DNA of 64,000 nt from the NCBI GenBank assembly GCA_002118135.1, contig BDIU01000452.1:1-64000 (forward strand), in the 5' to 3' direction. Numbering within the stretch: position 1 is the stretch's first letter; every line of letters begins with the position of its first letter. The notes below the pieces were generated by a model that was not told the DNA's origin, did no database searches, and saw only the letters and a program-made list of their open reading frames with translations. The DNA comes from Trebouxia sp. TZW2008 (taxonomy: Eukaryota; Chlorophyta; Trebouxiophyceae; Trebouxiales; Trebouxiaceae). The translations under genes were made by a program, and so were the position numbers. Shown here in pieces: positions 10,701 through 21,064 of this stretch.

Positions 10701-13700
10701 CATTAGTATATGCCGCTGATACATCTTGCCAGGTGTGTATGGCGCAGTCATGAGACCGCCATACTGGCTTGACATTGCTTTCCACTGCAAGTGACCTGGT
10801 CTCATTGCCTTCTTGATATGACAACTGCATGCGTTTGCGGGGCAGGCATTCAAGTGAATTGGTCTTCACCAGAACCTCTACAGTCAGAATGCAGCAATTG
10901 CTCTATATGACACCATTCTTACAGTGAGTTTGTCCTGACATTAAGGAACCCCTGTGCTGCTCTGCCAGCTGTTCGAGTTTGGTTCTGAGTTCTGATGCTC
11001 TTGTCATTGCAGGCCCCACCAATTCTGGATGAGGACAACTTCCCATCACTGGCAAACAGCCCCGCCCCAACCTCCAGGGCTTCTTCCAAGAGCTCTGCCC
11101 TGTCCCCCAGGGCATCTGCCCACAGTCCATCTGCTGCTGCCCTCAACAGCCAGGCCGCTCAGCACAGCCCCAAGGGCACTTCTGGCAAGCTGCCTTCAGC
11201 CTGGGGCAACACTGACAGCCCTCGTGAGTCTTCTTCCCAGAGCGCTTCTCGAGGAGCCTTCAGCAACCAGCCCTCAGCATGGGGCAACACTGACAGCAAT
11301 GCCCACAAGGCAACCAGCCCTGAGAAGAAGAGGGATTCCCAGTCTGATGCAATGTCTAGTCAGCAAAGGGCTCAAGCAGCCAACAGTAAGCTACAGGCCG
11401 GAGCTGCCAGCTTCAAGACGAAGAGGAAGGGGCCCAGTTTGGTTCCTTGGGTTGAAACAGGTACGTTCACCATCATTCGTCAGCATCATTACTTGCATGC
11501 TTTCTTGTGAGGCTCTATGACGCAGTCTGATCCCTTGGGTTGAGATAGGTATGCTGACTTTCAGCGCATCAGGGCTCAGCCAAGTTCTAGCAAGCACATT
11601 GTGATTTTGGCAGGAAGTTGAACTCCAAGCAGGGCGCTTCATCAAATTTGCATGACAAGACAGCATCGACTATGCTGGCATGTCAGTAACTTCTCGGTCT
11701 GCTGCCTTAGATTAGATGATTGTGGTGACCTGTGTATCATTGGCTTGGAACTTCTTCCTGACCAGCAAAGTGCAAACTCATTGTGGTCCTGACTGCATGC
11801 AGCATGAAAGGGTGCTTTTTGCAGGCAGTAAGATGACTGCTACAGCATTACAGATCAGTTTCTGTGCCAGTTTGTAACAGATGTGTCAGACAAAAGGCTC
11901 AGCTGCATTTGCGCAAAGGGCTGCAGCTGAATCGTTTGATGTACACTCCTGATGTAAGCAGCTGCAGCTGCAGCCACTGTTGTGTATGGGCGCCTCACTC
12001 TATTCGTCTCACACTGGGCTGACTCCTCATAGGTCAGCTTTGTGCTGGAAACTGCTGTGAAGCAGCAGTCCCAGGTTGCCTCTAAAGACAGAGGCTCCCA
12101 TTATGGTGAACACTTTGAGATCATGCTGATCGGTTTCATATGCAGCCCTTTCTACAGCTTCCCAGATCTGATCCCACCTTGGCACGTAATACTACTACCC
12201 ATGGCTGTCAGGGCCTATGCAGAACAACATCCACAGCTTGCACACAGTCACATTGAGGGGCCCAAATGTGTCCCTGGGTGTGGATCAACATCCTGATTGC
12301 ACAAAGTCATATGGAGGCGCCCACATGTGTCCCTGGGTGCACAGGGTCAGATTGGTCTTCCAGGAACGCATCTGAGCACCTCAACATCATTGCCAGTCAC
12401 AGTGTCTCGGACATTGTGACTGGTAATCAACCTTTGGACCATGCTGGCGTATCAGTCCTGGCTCAAGTTAGGTCATGGCACCCATGCATTGAGTCAACTT
12501 GGTTTCGTACTCATGCTGCAAAAGCATTGAGAAAAGAGAAAAGAGAGAGAGAGAGAGAGAGAGCCCTGTGCCTGACAAATCAGAATGTGTGCCAAGTGCG
12601 TGAATAGCTTAAAGTGACTGAACTCAGCAGGTCAGCTGGCTTGCGAACATGCCCTGCTGACTGTTGCGTGGCCTGGTGCTGCATGTGTGATCAGCGCTGA
12701 GGTTCACTGGCTTGTAAGTACTGGCTGCTGAGTGTGCTGTGATAGGGCTGCGACAGTGGCCGGGCAGTATGCTGACATTTGCAAGATGCCCTGTCGGGTC
12801 AATCTGAACTTGAAAACCTGAGTGATTGTTTCACATGCTGGCCATTGAGTTTGCTATGACGTGGTGTTGCAGATGCAGCAGTGGCTGGGCAGTATGCTGA
12901 CATTGTCTATACAACCCCTGTTGGGCCCCTGCGATAGTGTAGTCTTATCGCTTGTCTGCTGCTGACTGCTGAGTGTGATGTTGTCAGCAATAGCTCGTTG
13001 GGCGCGGTCAGCTGCCTTTTGTGTGCTGCCCATGCTGAGTGTCTTGTGGTTGCGGCAGTGGTCGGCTGGTTCGCTGACCTTGTCTGTATGACTCCCTGTT
13101 TGGTCTCTATGACAATGTCATGTTTTTGCCTGTCTGCTGCTGGCTGCTGAGTGTGTTGTTGTCAGCAGCAGCTCGCTGGACGCGATCAGCTGCCTCTTGT
13201 GTGCTGCCCATGCTGAGTGTGTTGTGGTGTTGCAGGTGCAGCAGTAGCTGGGCAGTATGCTGACGCACGGGAGGAGGCCAGGGACCATGCACGCCTCAGA
13301 AACATGTACTTCCAGCAGGTGGGTCATGCAAAAACATGGAAATCAAAGCAGCATGGGACCATCAGGCGTCATAAGGACAGCTTGTGTCAGCAAAATGTAT
13401 CCATTGATTTCATTCAACACTCAGTCTGTCCTGCACATGGTCTATCATCCATCATGTCATGACTTGTCATGCGCATTCATCTTGATGCATCTGGCCTGAC
13501 ATGCAGCAGGCCAAACATGCATTGCAATCAATTTTCTCAGAATGGAATGATTGCTGATGCCTGTTGTGTTGTAGCTCAAACTTACCTCATGGGCGGCAAT
13601 GCTTCCTACTGCTTGTTGTGCTTGCAAGCAAAGCAAACATACGTGGTCTTTTAGCAATCTCATTGGCACAAACTGCATTGGGACCTGTGCGTGTCTCAGG

Positions 13701-16105
13701 ACAATCTTTTGACCATGGCATACAGCATACCTGATGCGCAACGATGCTTGCTGATGCCTGTTATGTTTGCAGGCGACGCAAGCCTATTTGATAGGCAACA
13801 AGGCGTTGGCCAAAGAGTTGGGTGCCAAGGGACGCCACCACAGCGATGAAATGAAAGCGGCCCATGCTGCTGCCTCTGAAACCATTTTCCAGCAACGCAA
13901 CCTGCGCAATGCTTCCGCTGTGTCCAACAGAAATGGTAAGGTCTATGCGCTGTACTTGCACACCAAAAGTCAACTGCAGATGCAAAATTCATGGCAATGG
14001 CATTGACATGACGGGGACGCTGTGACACATGATTCTTGATATGATGTGATCTCTGAGCAAGCAAAATCACATTTGACACAAGTTAAATGCAGCTCCAAGC
14101 TACATGTTCCAGGCAAGCTGTCAGTCTTTTGGCCAACCCGGTCCTTGCCACAGCAATGTCTGCATGAGATCACACAACTGCCTGCAATTGGCATACAACG
14201 GTGCCTGTCCACTTGTAACATCTTTGCTTATGTATTTGCATGTGACCCTAGGAGAGTCATTCCGGCGCCACTTCATGCGCAATCTCAAATCAGTGAGTTT
14301 TGATTAGGAGAATAAGTCCTGCGTCAAGGCATGCATAACTGCATGACACTGGTCTTCAAGTCAGCTCAAATGAGGTGACCCTGGATTGCAGCTGCTGACA
14401 CAGCTGGCTTCAGCATTACCTCATTTGAGCTGACTTGAAGACCAGTGTTATGCAATTATGCATGCCTTGACGCAGGACTTCTCCTGATCAAAACCCAGTG
14501 GTGCATGTAGTGACTCAAGAATTACTCTCCTAGATGAAAGCCAGTGGGCTGCATTGTGCATGCAATGGCGCAGGAATCGTTCTCCTGGATGAGAAGCCAG
14601 TAAATTGACATTGTGCATGCAACGGTGCAGGAGTCATTCTCCTGGATCCAAAACCATTGGACTGACATTGTGCATGCAATGGCGCAGGAATTTTGCTACT
14701 ACCTTGAACATCATTGGATTGACATGTGCATGCAATGATGCAGGAATTATTCTCCTGGATCTGAAAACCAGTGGGCTGTCGTTGTGCATGTCGTGGCGCA
14801 GGAATCATGCTCCTGGATTGAACACCAGCGGCTTGACGATGTTCAAATATTTTTGTAGGAATCTTTGTCCTGGATCTGCATGGGCTGCACGTAAGTGAGG
14901 CCGTCAAGCTCCTGGGAAGGGAGATAGGGCAGTTGAAGGAGGCGAGCCAGTGGGCTATCATTGTGCATGTCAGGGCGCAGGAATTATACTCCTGAAGTGA
15001 ACACCAGCGGCTTGACGGTGTTCATATATCTGTGTAGGACTCATTCTCCTGGATCTGCATGGGCTGCACGTAAGTGAGGCTGTCAAGATTCTGGGAAGGG
15101 AGATAGGGCAGTTGAAGGAGGGGGGCCAGGGCAAGGGCAGGACTCCTGTTAGAGTGCATGTCCTGGTTGGCACTGGCCATCACACACGGGTAAGCCTTAC
15201 CCATTGCTGTTCGCTTGTGTCAAATGCATCATTCATACCAAACAGTCTTGCTTCTGTTTGGGACGTTCTGCGTTGCAAAGAAGGCAAACTAAAGTAAGCC
15301 TTGGTGATTAATATTTAACGAATTCATCTAGCGCATTGTTTGTATCAAAGTCTCAACTTTTCCTGGGCATTCTGTATTGTGACGAAGGACATCAGCCTGT
15401 GCAATAGCATGTGCAGTCATGTTTCAGAACAGTGCTGAGCGCTTTGGTGCAACAGCTGCAACAGTGTCCTGACCATTTTAGGCAAGCTGCTGCTGAGGAC
15501 GTACAAACCTCTGCTGATGTCTTAGGCTGTTGCAATTCAGGTGCTTCACGCCTTCACTGCAACCCACAGCCATGCCAAAACTCCGCTGTCTGATTGCTCA
15601 TCAGTTGAAGTGAGGCTGTGGGTTGCAATGACTGAATCCATCATCTGACTTGCAGTGGCCTCAGGGATTTGTGTGTTGAGCTGAAGCATAGGTATAAGTG
15701 TGTAGATTTGGTGCAAAGTCCAGGCGCAGTCGTTCTCAGCACAAATGCTCCTGTTGTGATGGAGTCACCTGTCAACGTTAGATCAGTTGCACTCCTGTGG
15801 AGCAAGTCAACACCCCAGACTGGATCAAGTCTTGCTGAATCATGCATGATGCTTGCTTCAGTGCATATGCTGAACATGATGCTGTAATACATGCAGAAGC
15901 TTGCTGTTGTATCTGTAGCATGAAGGCGCTGGCGCAGCTGTCAGCTGTGCAGATGTGCAGCCAGCTGGTTGTGCTTACTTACATTTTGACTGTGCAGGGT
16001 TCCCGTACTCCTGCCAGATTGCCTGTGGCAGTTGAGACTTACCTACAAGGCGAAGGCTTGAAGTATACGAAACCAGAGCCTGGCGTTTTACAGCTGACTG
16101 TATGA
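7734..16105 (+). CDS. CID7: CID7-like protein: PAM2 motif, CUE-like, DUF1771 and Smr domains
   Basis: Nine exons (7734-7825, 7928-8516, 10019-10195, 10514-10618, 11013-11460, 13236-13318, 13773-13935, 15038-15189, 15998-16105) join in frame to 638 residues. Plant CID proteins bind the MLLE domain of poly(A)-binding protein through PAM2; Smr domains are nuclease or RNA-binding modules. A PAM2-like LHASAAAFVPNIHAPAFVPG lies at ~122-141. A CUE-like helical unit (LQEQFPLYNLDSLTDVLK to ALDMLAQLE) covers ~270-315, with ILDEDNFPSL just after. DUF1771 is at ~472-552 (YADAREEARDHARLRNMYF). The Smr domain is at ~553-638 with LDLHGLHVSEA and GTGHHTR. Start at 7734 is the first Met in the frame; an upstream exon is possible. 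Introns are crowded with exon-border duplications. UFD1 converges on it. Confidence 0.9.
8500..8870 (+). repeat. three copies of CID7 exon 2 3' end with donor
   Basis: The segment TTCATTCCTCAACAGGTA recurs at ~8502, ~8672 and (as TTCATTCCCCAACAGGTG) ~8835, a period of about 165 bp. The first copy is the functional exon end (donor at 8516/8517); the two others are in the intron and keep a GT donor. Confidence 0.85.
9884..9966 (+). repeat. decayed duplicate of CID7 exon 3 5' part
   Basis: After CTGCAG, the sequence GCTGATGCACCATGGAGG copies the start of exon 3 (10019), including the glycine-rich stretch, but indels bring a stop into the exon frame. It ends at GGTGAGGTAGTC, so it has both an acceptor and a possible donor. 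The functional copy is the later one. Confidence 0.8.
12735..13240 (+). repeat. tandem array carrying CID7 exon 6 5' border
   Basis: Degenerate copies of intron end plus exon 6 start (GCAGTATGCTGAC) occur near 12765, 12890, 13060 and finally the real one at 13236. The last two units share a ~185-bp block (GCTGCCTNTTGTGTGCTGCC). The functional acceptor is the last copy. Confidence 0.75.
14295..14497. repeat. long inverted repeat (foldback) in CID7 intron 7
   Basis: Two arms of roughly 75-80 bp, nearly identical as reverse complements, flank a ~45-nt spacer. The left arm begins GTTTTGATTAGGAGA and contains GTCCTGCGTCAAGGCATGC; the right arm ends TCTCCTGATCAAAAC. CAGTG flanks both ends, a possible target-site duplication. 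It could be a foldback element or a long hairpin RNA source. No coding capacity. Confidence 0.85.
14498..15037 (+). repeat. ~57-bp tandem array repeating the 3' splice site of the Smr exon, plus a decayed Smr exon
   Basis: Units run CCAGTGGGCTGACATTGTGC... GCGCAGGAATC then TTCTCCTGGAT. Each therefore carries an AG acceptor followed by the first codons of the Smr exon. At 14869 a unit runs on into a longer exon copy (CTGGATCTGCATGGGCTGCA to GTTGAAGGAGGCG) that then breaks back into array sequence and stops. The functional exon begins at 15038, the last copy. Confidence 0.85.
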
Positions 16106-17252
16106 GTTCAATGTGATGATACTGAAGCTAGTCTAGACAGCTTCATCACAGCTTTTGAGATAACAGCATACATGGCCTATGCTGTCAGACAACACAACAA
16201 TCGTCATCCTACACACTGCTCAAGATACTTCTGAAATGGCACCAATTGCAACAAGCAGACAGGTTTTGGTGTGGGTCACAGCATGCTTTGCTTCCAGTTT
16301 CCCCATGTTCTTTTGTGGTATGTCTATGCAGGGCATACGCACGGCAGTTCCTTGTTGGCCTAGGCCTGTCGAAAGAGTGATATATGTATGTATGTGGTCA
16401 GATGTTGCAGCTGTTGGCTTGCACAGCAGGTGCATTGATTTGATGTCTAGGCCCAGCTCCCTTAAAGTTTACTTTCTCAGCAATGTAGCGCAAGATGCGA
16501 GGTGGCCTGAATGAGTCAACATGAAGTTGGCCTGCATAGGTTTATAGCCTAGGAGAATGACATATCTGCAGAGTTTCCCATTTGGATGGCAGAAGCAGTT
16601 ATATGCGTTGATGTGTACAGCACAAGCTTTGGACACTAGTACTGTAGTGCTGCTGTGCAAGTCTGTAGATGCCTGCTAGCAAGCAACGTTGACAAATACT
16701 ACTTCAGATATGGCTCCACTCTATCAATCTAAGCAGTGATCGCCTGCAGCCACACATTCAAGTGCTGCAACTGCACTGACTCAGAGATTGACCCGCCATG
16801 TCACGGTCAAAACCGCCGCTGAGTTGGAACTTTGACAGGAGGCGCAGCACAGCAGCTCATCAAGTCACATGCCGTCAGCAAGCGGTCAAGTTGTACTACA
16901 GCAGCTGCATAAGACGTCGCATCGTCACGATCCGCCAGCCAGCAAATATTGGTGGGTGTGCAAATTCCTGCCTGAACAGATGCAGATGTGGATTGCAGAT
17001 GCATTGTGTACGGCCAGGGCTGATCTATACATCATGGACAGGAGGGAATGTCAATGCCGCACAGTTAATTCAGAATGTCGCCAAGCTATTACTCTAAATG
17101 CTGCACCAGTGCTGCAATAGAGTGGCCTGCTCAGGTTGGCAATATTACAAAGACAACCCAACTTGCTCATTGATGATACAAGGTCACTGGCAAACAGTCA
17201 AGTCAAGGGCATGCTTACATGAACGACAAAAGCTGAGATACGGTCTGATGTG
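16106..17252. other. convergent intergenic region CID7 / UFD1
   Basis: No conserved coding signal. Frames such as the one from 16798 show no recognisable domain. On the minus strand a TGTAA, the usual green-algal polyadenylation signal, follows the UFD1 stop near 17217. Confidence 0.45.
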
Positions 17253-20200
17253 CTATCCCTTGAGCGTCCTAGCTTTGCCTTGGAATGCCGCAAACTTTGG
17301 AGGCTCCTCTTTGGCTGGCTCCTTTGGAGGTGCTGGTGTCTGCATATACATGAAACAAGTCAGGCACCACAAGTGGCCAAATCCCCAAAACCAAAGGATG
17401 CACACTAACTGGTGCAAACATCACCATTTGTTGCAATTGTGTCCGTTTTGAGCTTGTATGCTTCATGATGTGCAGCACCAACAAAAGGTCAAAGCTACTT
17501 CTGGGCGTGACAAGCTGCATGATGCGTAAGCGCATGAGCTCTGCTTCCATATGCGGTTGAGAGACCTGCAGCCTGGCAATGCGTGCGCTGCTTTAGCAAT
17601 ACCTTCTGTTCCTTGGCTGCTGCCTGTTTGGCAGCCAAGCGATTGCCTCCTGCAAATACCACCTTGCCTGCCTTCTGCTTGGGAGCAGCAGCAGCTTGAG
17701 GAGTTGCACCATTGCTTGAAGGGGGCCGTCCTGGCACTGCCCCTCCGGCTTGCCTTGAACCAGAAGCTGCAGACCAGCAAGCTGTGTTGGCATACTTGTT
17801 GCGTTTCACAAGCAGGCTGTCAAAATATAAGCAGCAACAAACACTGCATCGCCTGCCTTCTGCTTAGGTGCAGCAGCTACTTGAATGGTTGAGCCATTGC
17901 TAGACCAGGGCCGTCCTGGCACAGCCCCTCCAGCTTGCCTTGAACCAGAAGCTGCAGGCCAGCAAGTGCATTATATAGACAATAGACTATACTTTCTGGC
18001 AAAGGCACTAGGTGTGGCACAAATCCTGTCCTGCCAGTGCAATGGTGCCACTTGTTGAGCTCACAGGCAGCTTGTCAGGCCGCAAGACTTGAATGACACA
18101 CAATTGACCTGTGAATTCTACTCAATCATCTACAGTAGTTGCAGCAGGCTAGCAAGCTGTGTCAGCGCCATTTATTGAGCTCACAGTGTCAGGCCTCAAA
18201 ACTCAAAAGCGATGCACGTGTGTGACCAAAAGGCAGGCTGCACAACAGAGCAGCATCAAATAATGGTGGCAGAAGGACATGACACATTTGGTTGACATTG
18301 ACTGCTGATGTGAAAGGGAACAAGCTCTACAGTGACTTGACAGCACCTGCTGACAAGGAGCAAGGGTAGCTGCCAATCGCGGTGAAAAACAAGAGCTGCA
18401 CAGCAACTGGACACTACCTGCTGATATGGCAGAAACGGAGGTGCACAGTGACTGGATTGCTGGCTGGCGGGAAGGGGTTGCAGATTGAGGTGATGTTACC
18501 TGCTGAAGCGACAGAAGAAGAGGCACATGGACATGCACACAAGCTGCTGCAGCAGACCTGAAGGCTGAACACCGACTTTGAAAAACGCCTTCAAGGAAGA
18601 AACGTCCACATTAAGTGACACCTGCTGATGTGGAAGAAGAGGAACATGGACAACAAAAACATGCTGTAATAGAACGACAAGGGCTGCACAGTGACTTGTG
18701 ATTGCCTGCCGGAGTGTCAGAAGAAGAGGTACATTTGAGGTGGCATTACCTGCTGATGTGGTAGAAGAAGAGGCACCTGCAGGGGCTGCAGAAGGCTTGC
18801 CATCTAACCGCATGCCAGACCCTCTGAAGGCCACAAAGCTGGGCTCTGGCAGCTCAGGCTCTGAAGTACTCGCTGCACAACACTTGGAGTCTTGGACAGG
18901 CAGATCGGCTTGTGTAGTGCCAGGCAGCACCAAAAATTTGCAGTCATGGACAGGCAGATCATTTTGTGTAGTGCCAGGCAGCGTCAAACACTTGCAGTAT
19001 TGGACAGGCAGATCAGCTTGTGTAGTGCGAGGCAGTACCATGACATTGTGTGATTGAACATACAAGCAATGACCTTGAGGTCGTCAGGCCATCAGTATGA
19101 ACAGCCGAATGTGCAACTTAGTCTTGTGTGCAGCAGGAGACTGCAGCAAGCTTGTGATGATACAACAATGTGATGGCGCAAGCACTAGAGGACATGCGTG
19201 CACTGACTCAGCATATGAAGGATGCAGCAAAGGCATCAAAGAGGCAGGCAGCAAAGGTGCATGCTGGTTGCCACGCAAAGATACAGACTTACGCCACATG
19301 ATTTGAGGACTGCAAGGCACTGTTGCTGAAAAAGCCGCTCGTGAGCACACGAGACAATGATCAAGCACAGCAAGTGGTCCAAGCATATTGTCGCCTTGCA
19401 GCACAATTGCAGGTGCAAGGCGGCAACGTTTTACAACCACTTGCTTTGCTTCGTTACAGCCATGCTGCTGGCGGACACAACATTTCCAACAGACCACCTG
19501 GTGGCACGACTGCACTTGCTGGCAGTTCACGTGATAACCTGACCTCAGGATGCCTGGATTGAAATGACATATGCCCGAGGTCACCTGACCTCAGGATGCC
19601 TGGATTGAAATGACACCTGCCTGAGGTGAAAACAAGGGACAAAAGCGTGTTGCAGAGCATATGAGCTGAAATGTGTTCGTATTTGTTGTCATCGTTAAAA
19701 GCATGTGGCAGCTGACCTTGCGCAGGTTCTTCTACAGGAGGAGGAGGGGCCGGTTGCCGGCTGGGCTCTACGTAATCCAAGGGAGGCGCAAAGTCTACTT
19801 CACAGTCTGTCTCAATCACAGAAATAGCTGGCTGAGGTTTAGCCTCCACTATGTCTATGAAGTACTGCCTGTTGTTGTAATTGATGGTGATCTGGTCCCC
19901 AACTGTGAGGCAAGAAAAGTTGCGCAGTGTGGTTTCAAGGACTGCCTTGGGGTTGCTGATGTCCAGAAAGTCTGTAGTGTGTGGCTGAAGCTTGACATAT
20001 GTGCCTTTCGGCAAAGATGCACTCTTGAGGTTCACAGTCTCCCCCTCTTCAAGCGCAAGGTTTTGCATCATCTGCAAGGTACATCGAGATATTGCTGCCA
20101 TGAGTGCGTGACAGCAAAATCAAAAAGTATGCTTCAGTGCGGGCTGCTCACCCAATATGGCAGGTACACATGTCCCTCGTCAGCTATGAACTCCAAGACA

Positions 20201-20480
20201 CCACAATGTGTGCTCCGTCCTGTTTTTCTATTCTCCACCTTGAACAGCATCGGGTATTCGATGTGCAGTGACGCTGCAGGACGGCATCGCTGGAGGTTCT
20301 GTCTTGGATCGATCAACAGCTTAAGCTCTGCTTACCCAGTCTGTCCAGGGCCGATGGCGGAAGGAAGACTTTGTCTGCGTGCTCTGCGTCCGTCTTGTCT
20401 ATAAAGGATACGGGGTAAGCTCTGTAATTCGAGTCAAACGTTCCTCCTCCAAAGCCGAAGTTGTTGAACATGCCAAACAT
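17253..20480 (-). CDS. UFD1: UFD1, ubiquitin fusion degradation protein 1
   Basis: Six exons (20336-20480, 20152-20273, 19717-20071, 18750-18872, 17603-17766, 17253-17339) give 996 nt in one frame, 331 residues ending in TAG. UFD1 with NPL4 is the substrate adaptor of the p97/CDC48 segregase, extracting ubiquitinated proteins from membranes and chromatin. The N-terminus [15 protein letters not shown] is typical. [21 protein letters not shown] and VYLPYW fall in the double-psi barrel, followed by GTYVKLQPH and [11 protein letters not shown]. The tail has [25 protein letters not shown] and the canonical end [13 protein letters not shown]. Length is close to plant homologues. Introns 3 to 5 contain copies of neighbouring exon borders. 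Confidence 0.95.
17865..17970 (-). repeat. decayed copy of UFD1 exon 5 5' end
   Basis: CCGTCCTGGCACAGCCCCTC and CTTGAACCAGAAGCTGCAGG repeat the start of exon 5 (17700-17772), including its acceptor, upstream of the real one in transcription. The functional copy is the last. Confidence 0.8.
18340..18660 (-). repeat. decayed copies of UFD1 exon 4 3' end and donor
   Basis: The plus-strand string ACCTGCTGATGTGG with AGAAGAGG (exon 4 end plus donor on the minus strand, real copy at 18748) recurs near 18345, 18418, 18507 and 18621 with spacing of roughly 75-125 bp. The copies lie in intron 4, downstream of the functional donor. Confidence 0.75.
18880..19045 (-). repeat. ~60-bp tandem repeat before UFD1 exon 4 acceptor
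   Basis: Three units share TTGGACAGGCAGATC and TTGTGTAGTGCCAGGCAG. They sit directly upstream (in transcription) of the exon 4 acceptor at 18873. Confidence 0.8.
19538..19617. repeat. 44-bp direct repeat in UFD1 intron 3
   Basis: ACCTCAGGATGCCTGGATTG followed by AAATGACA occurs twice with a period of ~44 bp. No coding meaning seen. Confidence 0.8.
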
Positions 20481-21064
20481 GTTGCTGCCTTTGCAGATGA
20501 CGCGCTAGTCAAGCAGCCTGTGGAGTGGCAGCTCCAAAGACAAATGCCTTGGCAGGTCAAAGTCAGCTTGAACTGTGTTTGCTTGCTTCGGTTTCTCAGC
20601 AGTTCACATGCAGTTGCACTGCTAGGCACTTCTCGTCAGGATGATTTAGATTCAATAATTTCAGTTGACAGAGTCGCTGCAGTCAATACAGCACATAGAA
20701 GTTGACAAGCTCGTATGATTACCACTCTATATGATTAGCACTCTGGTGCTAAAATGGTTGCTCATGCAGTGAATCACTACCATCCTGTATGCATTTTACA
20801 TTCTTCAACAGCATTGCCAGCTTGTACTGTAGTCAGTGTACAAGCTGCAACTGCTCAATGCTGCGTTGCAGCAATGATTGGCTGGATCAAACAAAATCAT
20901 CAAGACAACTCGCACAGAAGTTGCACATCGTATGGGCCTCAATTGCTGTCAATGAACGTCAGGAACGATTCCATGCAAGGCATCAAGACATGAGGAAGAA
21001 AGGTAGACAGTGGCAAGGTGCACCAATCGTATCATCTGCTGGGGACAACTTTCGGCCACACACT
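20481..21064. other. intergenic: UFD1 upstream region / 3' end of the 305-residue gene
   Basis: Must contain the UFD1 promoter on the minus strand. I see no further gene or repeat. Confidence 0.4.

Noticed and set aside
16798..17120. Overlapping frames of 83-99 codons
   Set aside because: No recognisable domain, no exon partners, and they lie in the 3' convergent region of CID7 and UFD1.
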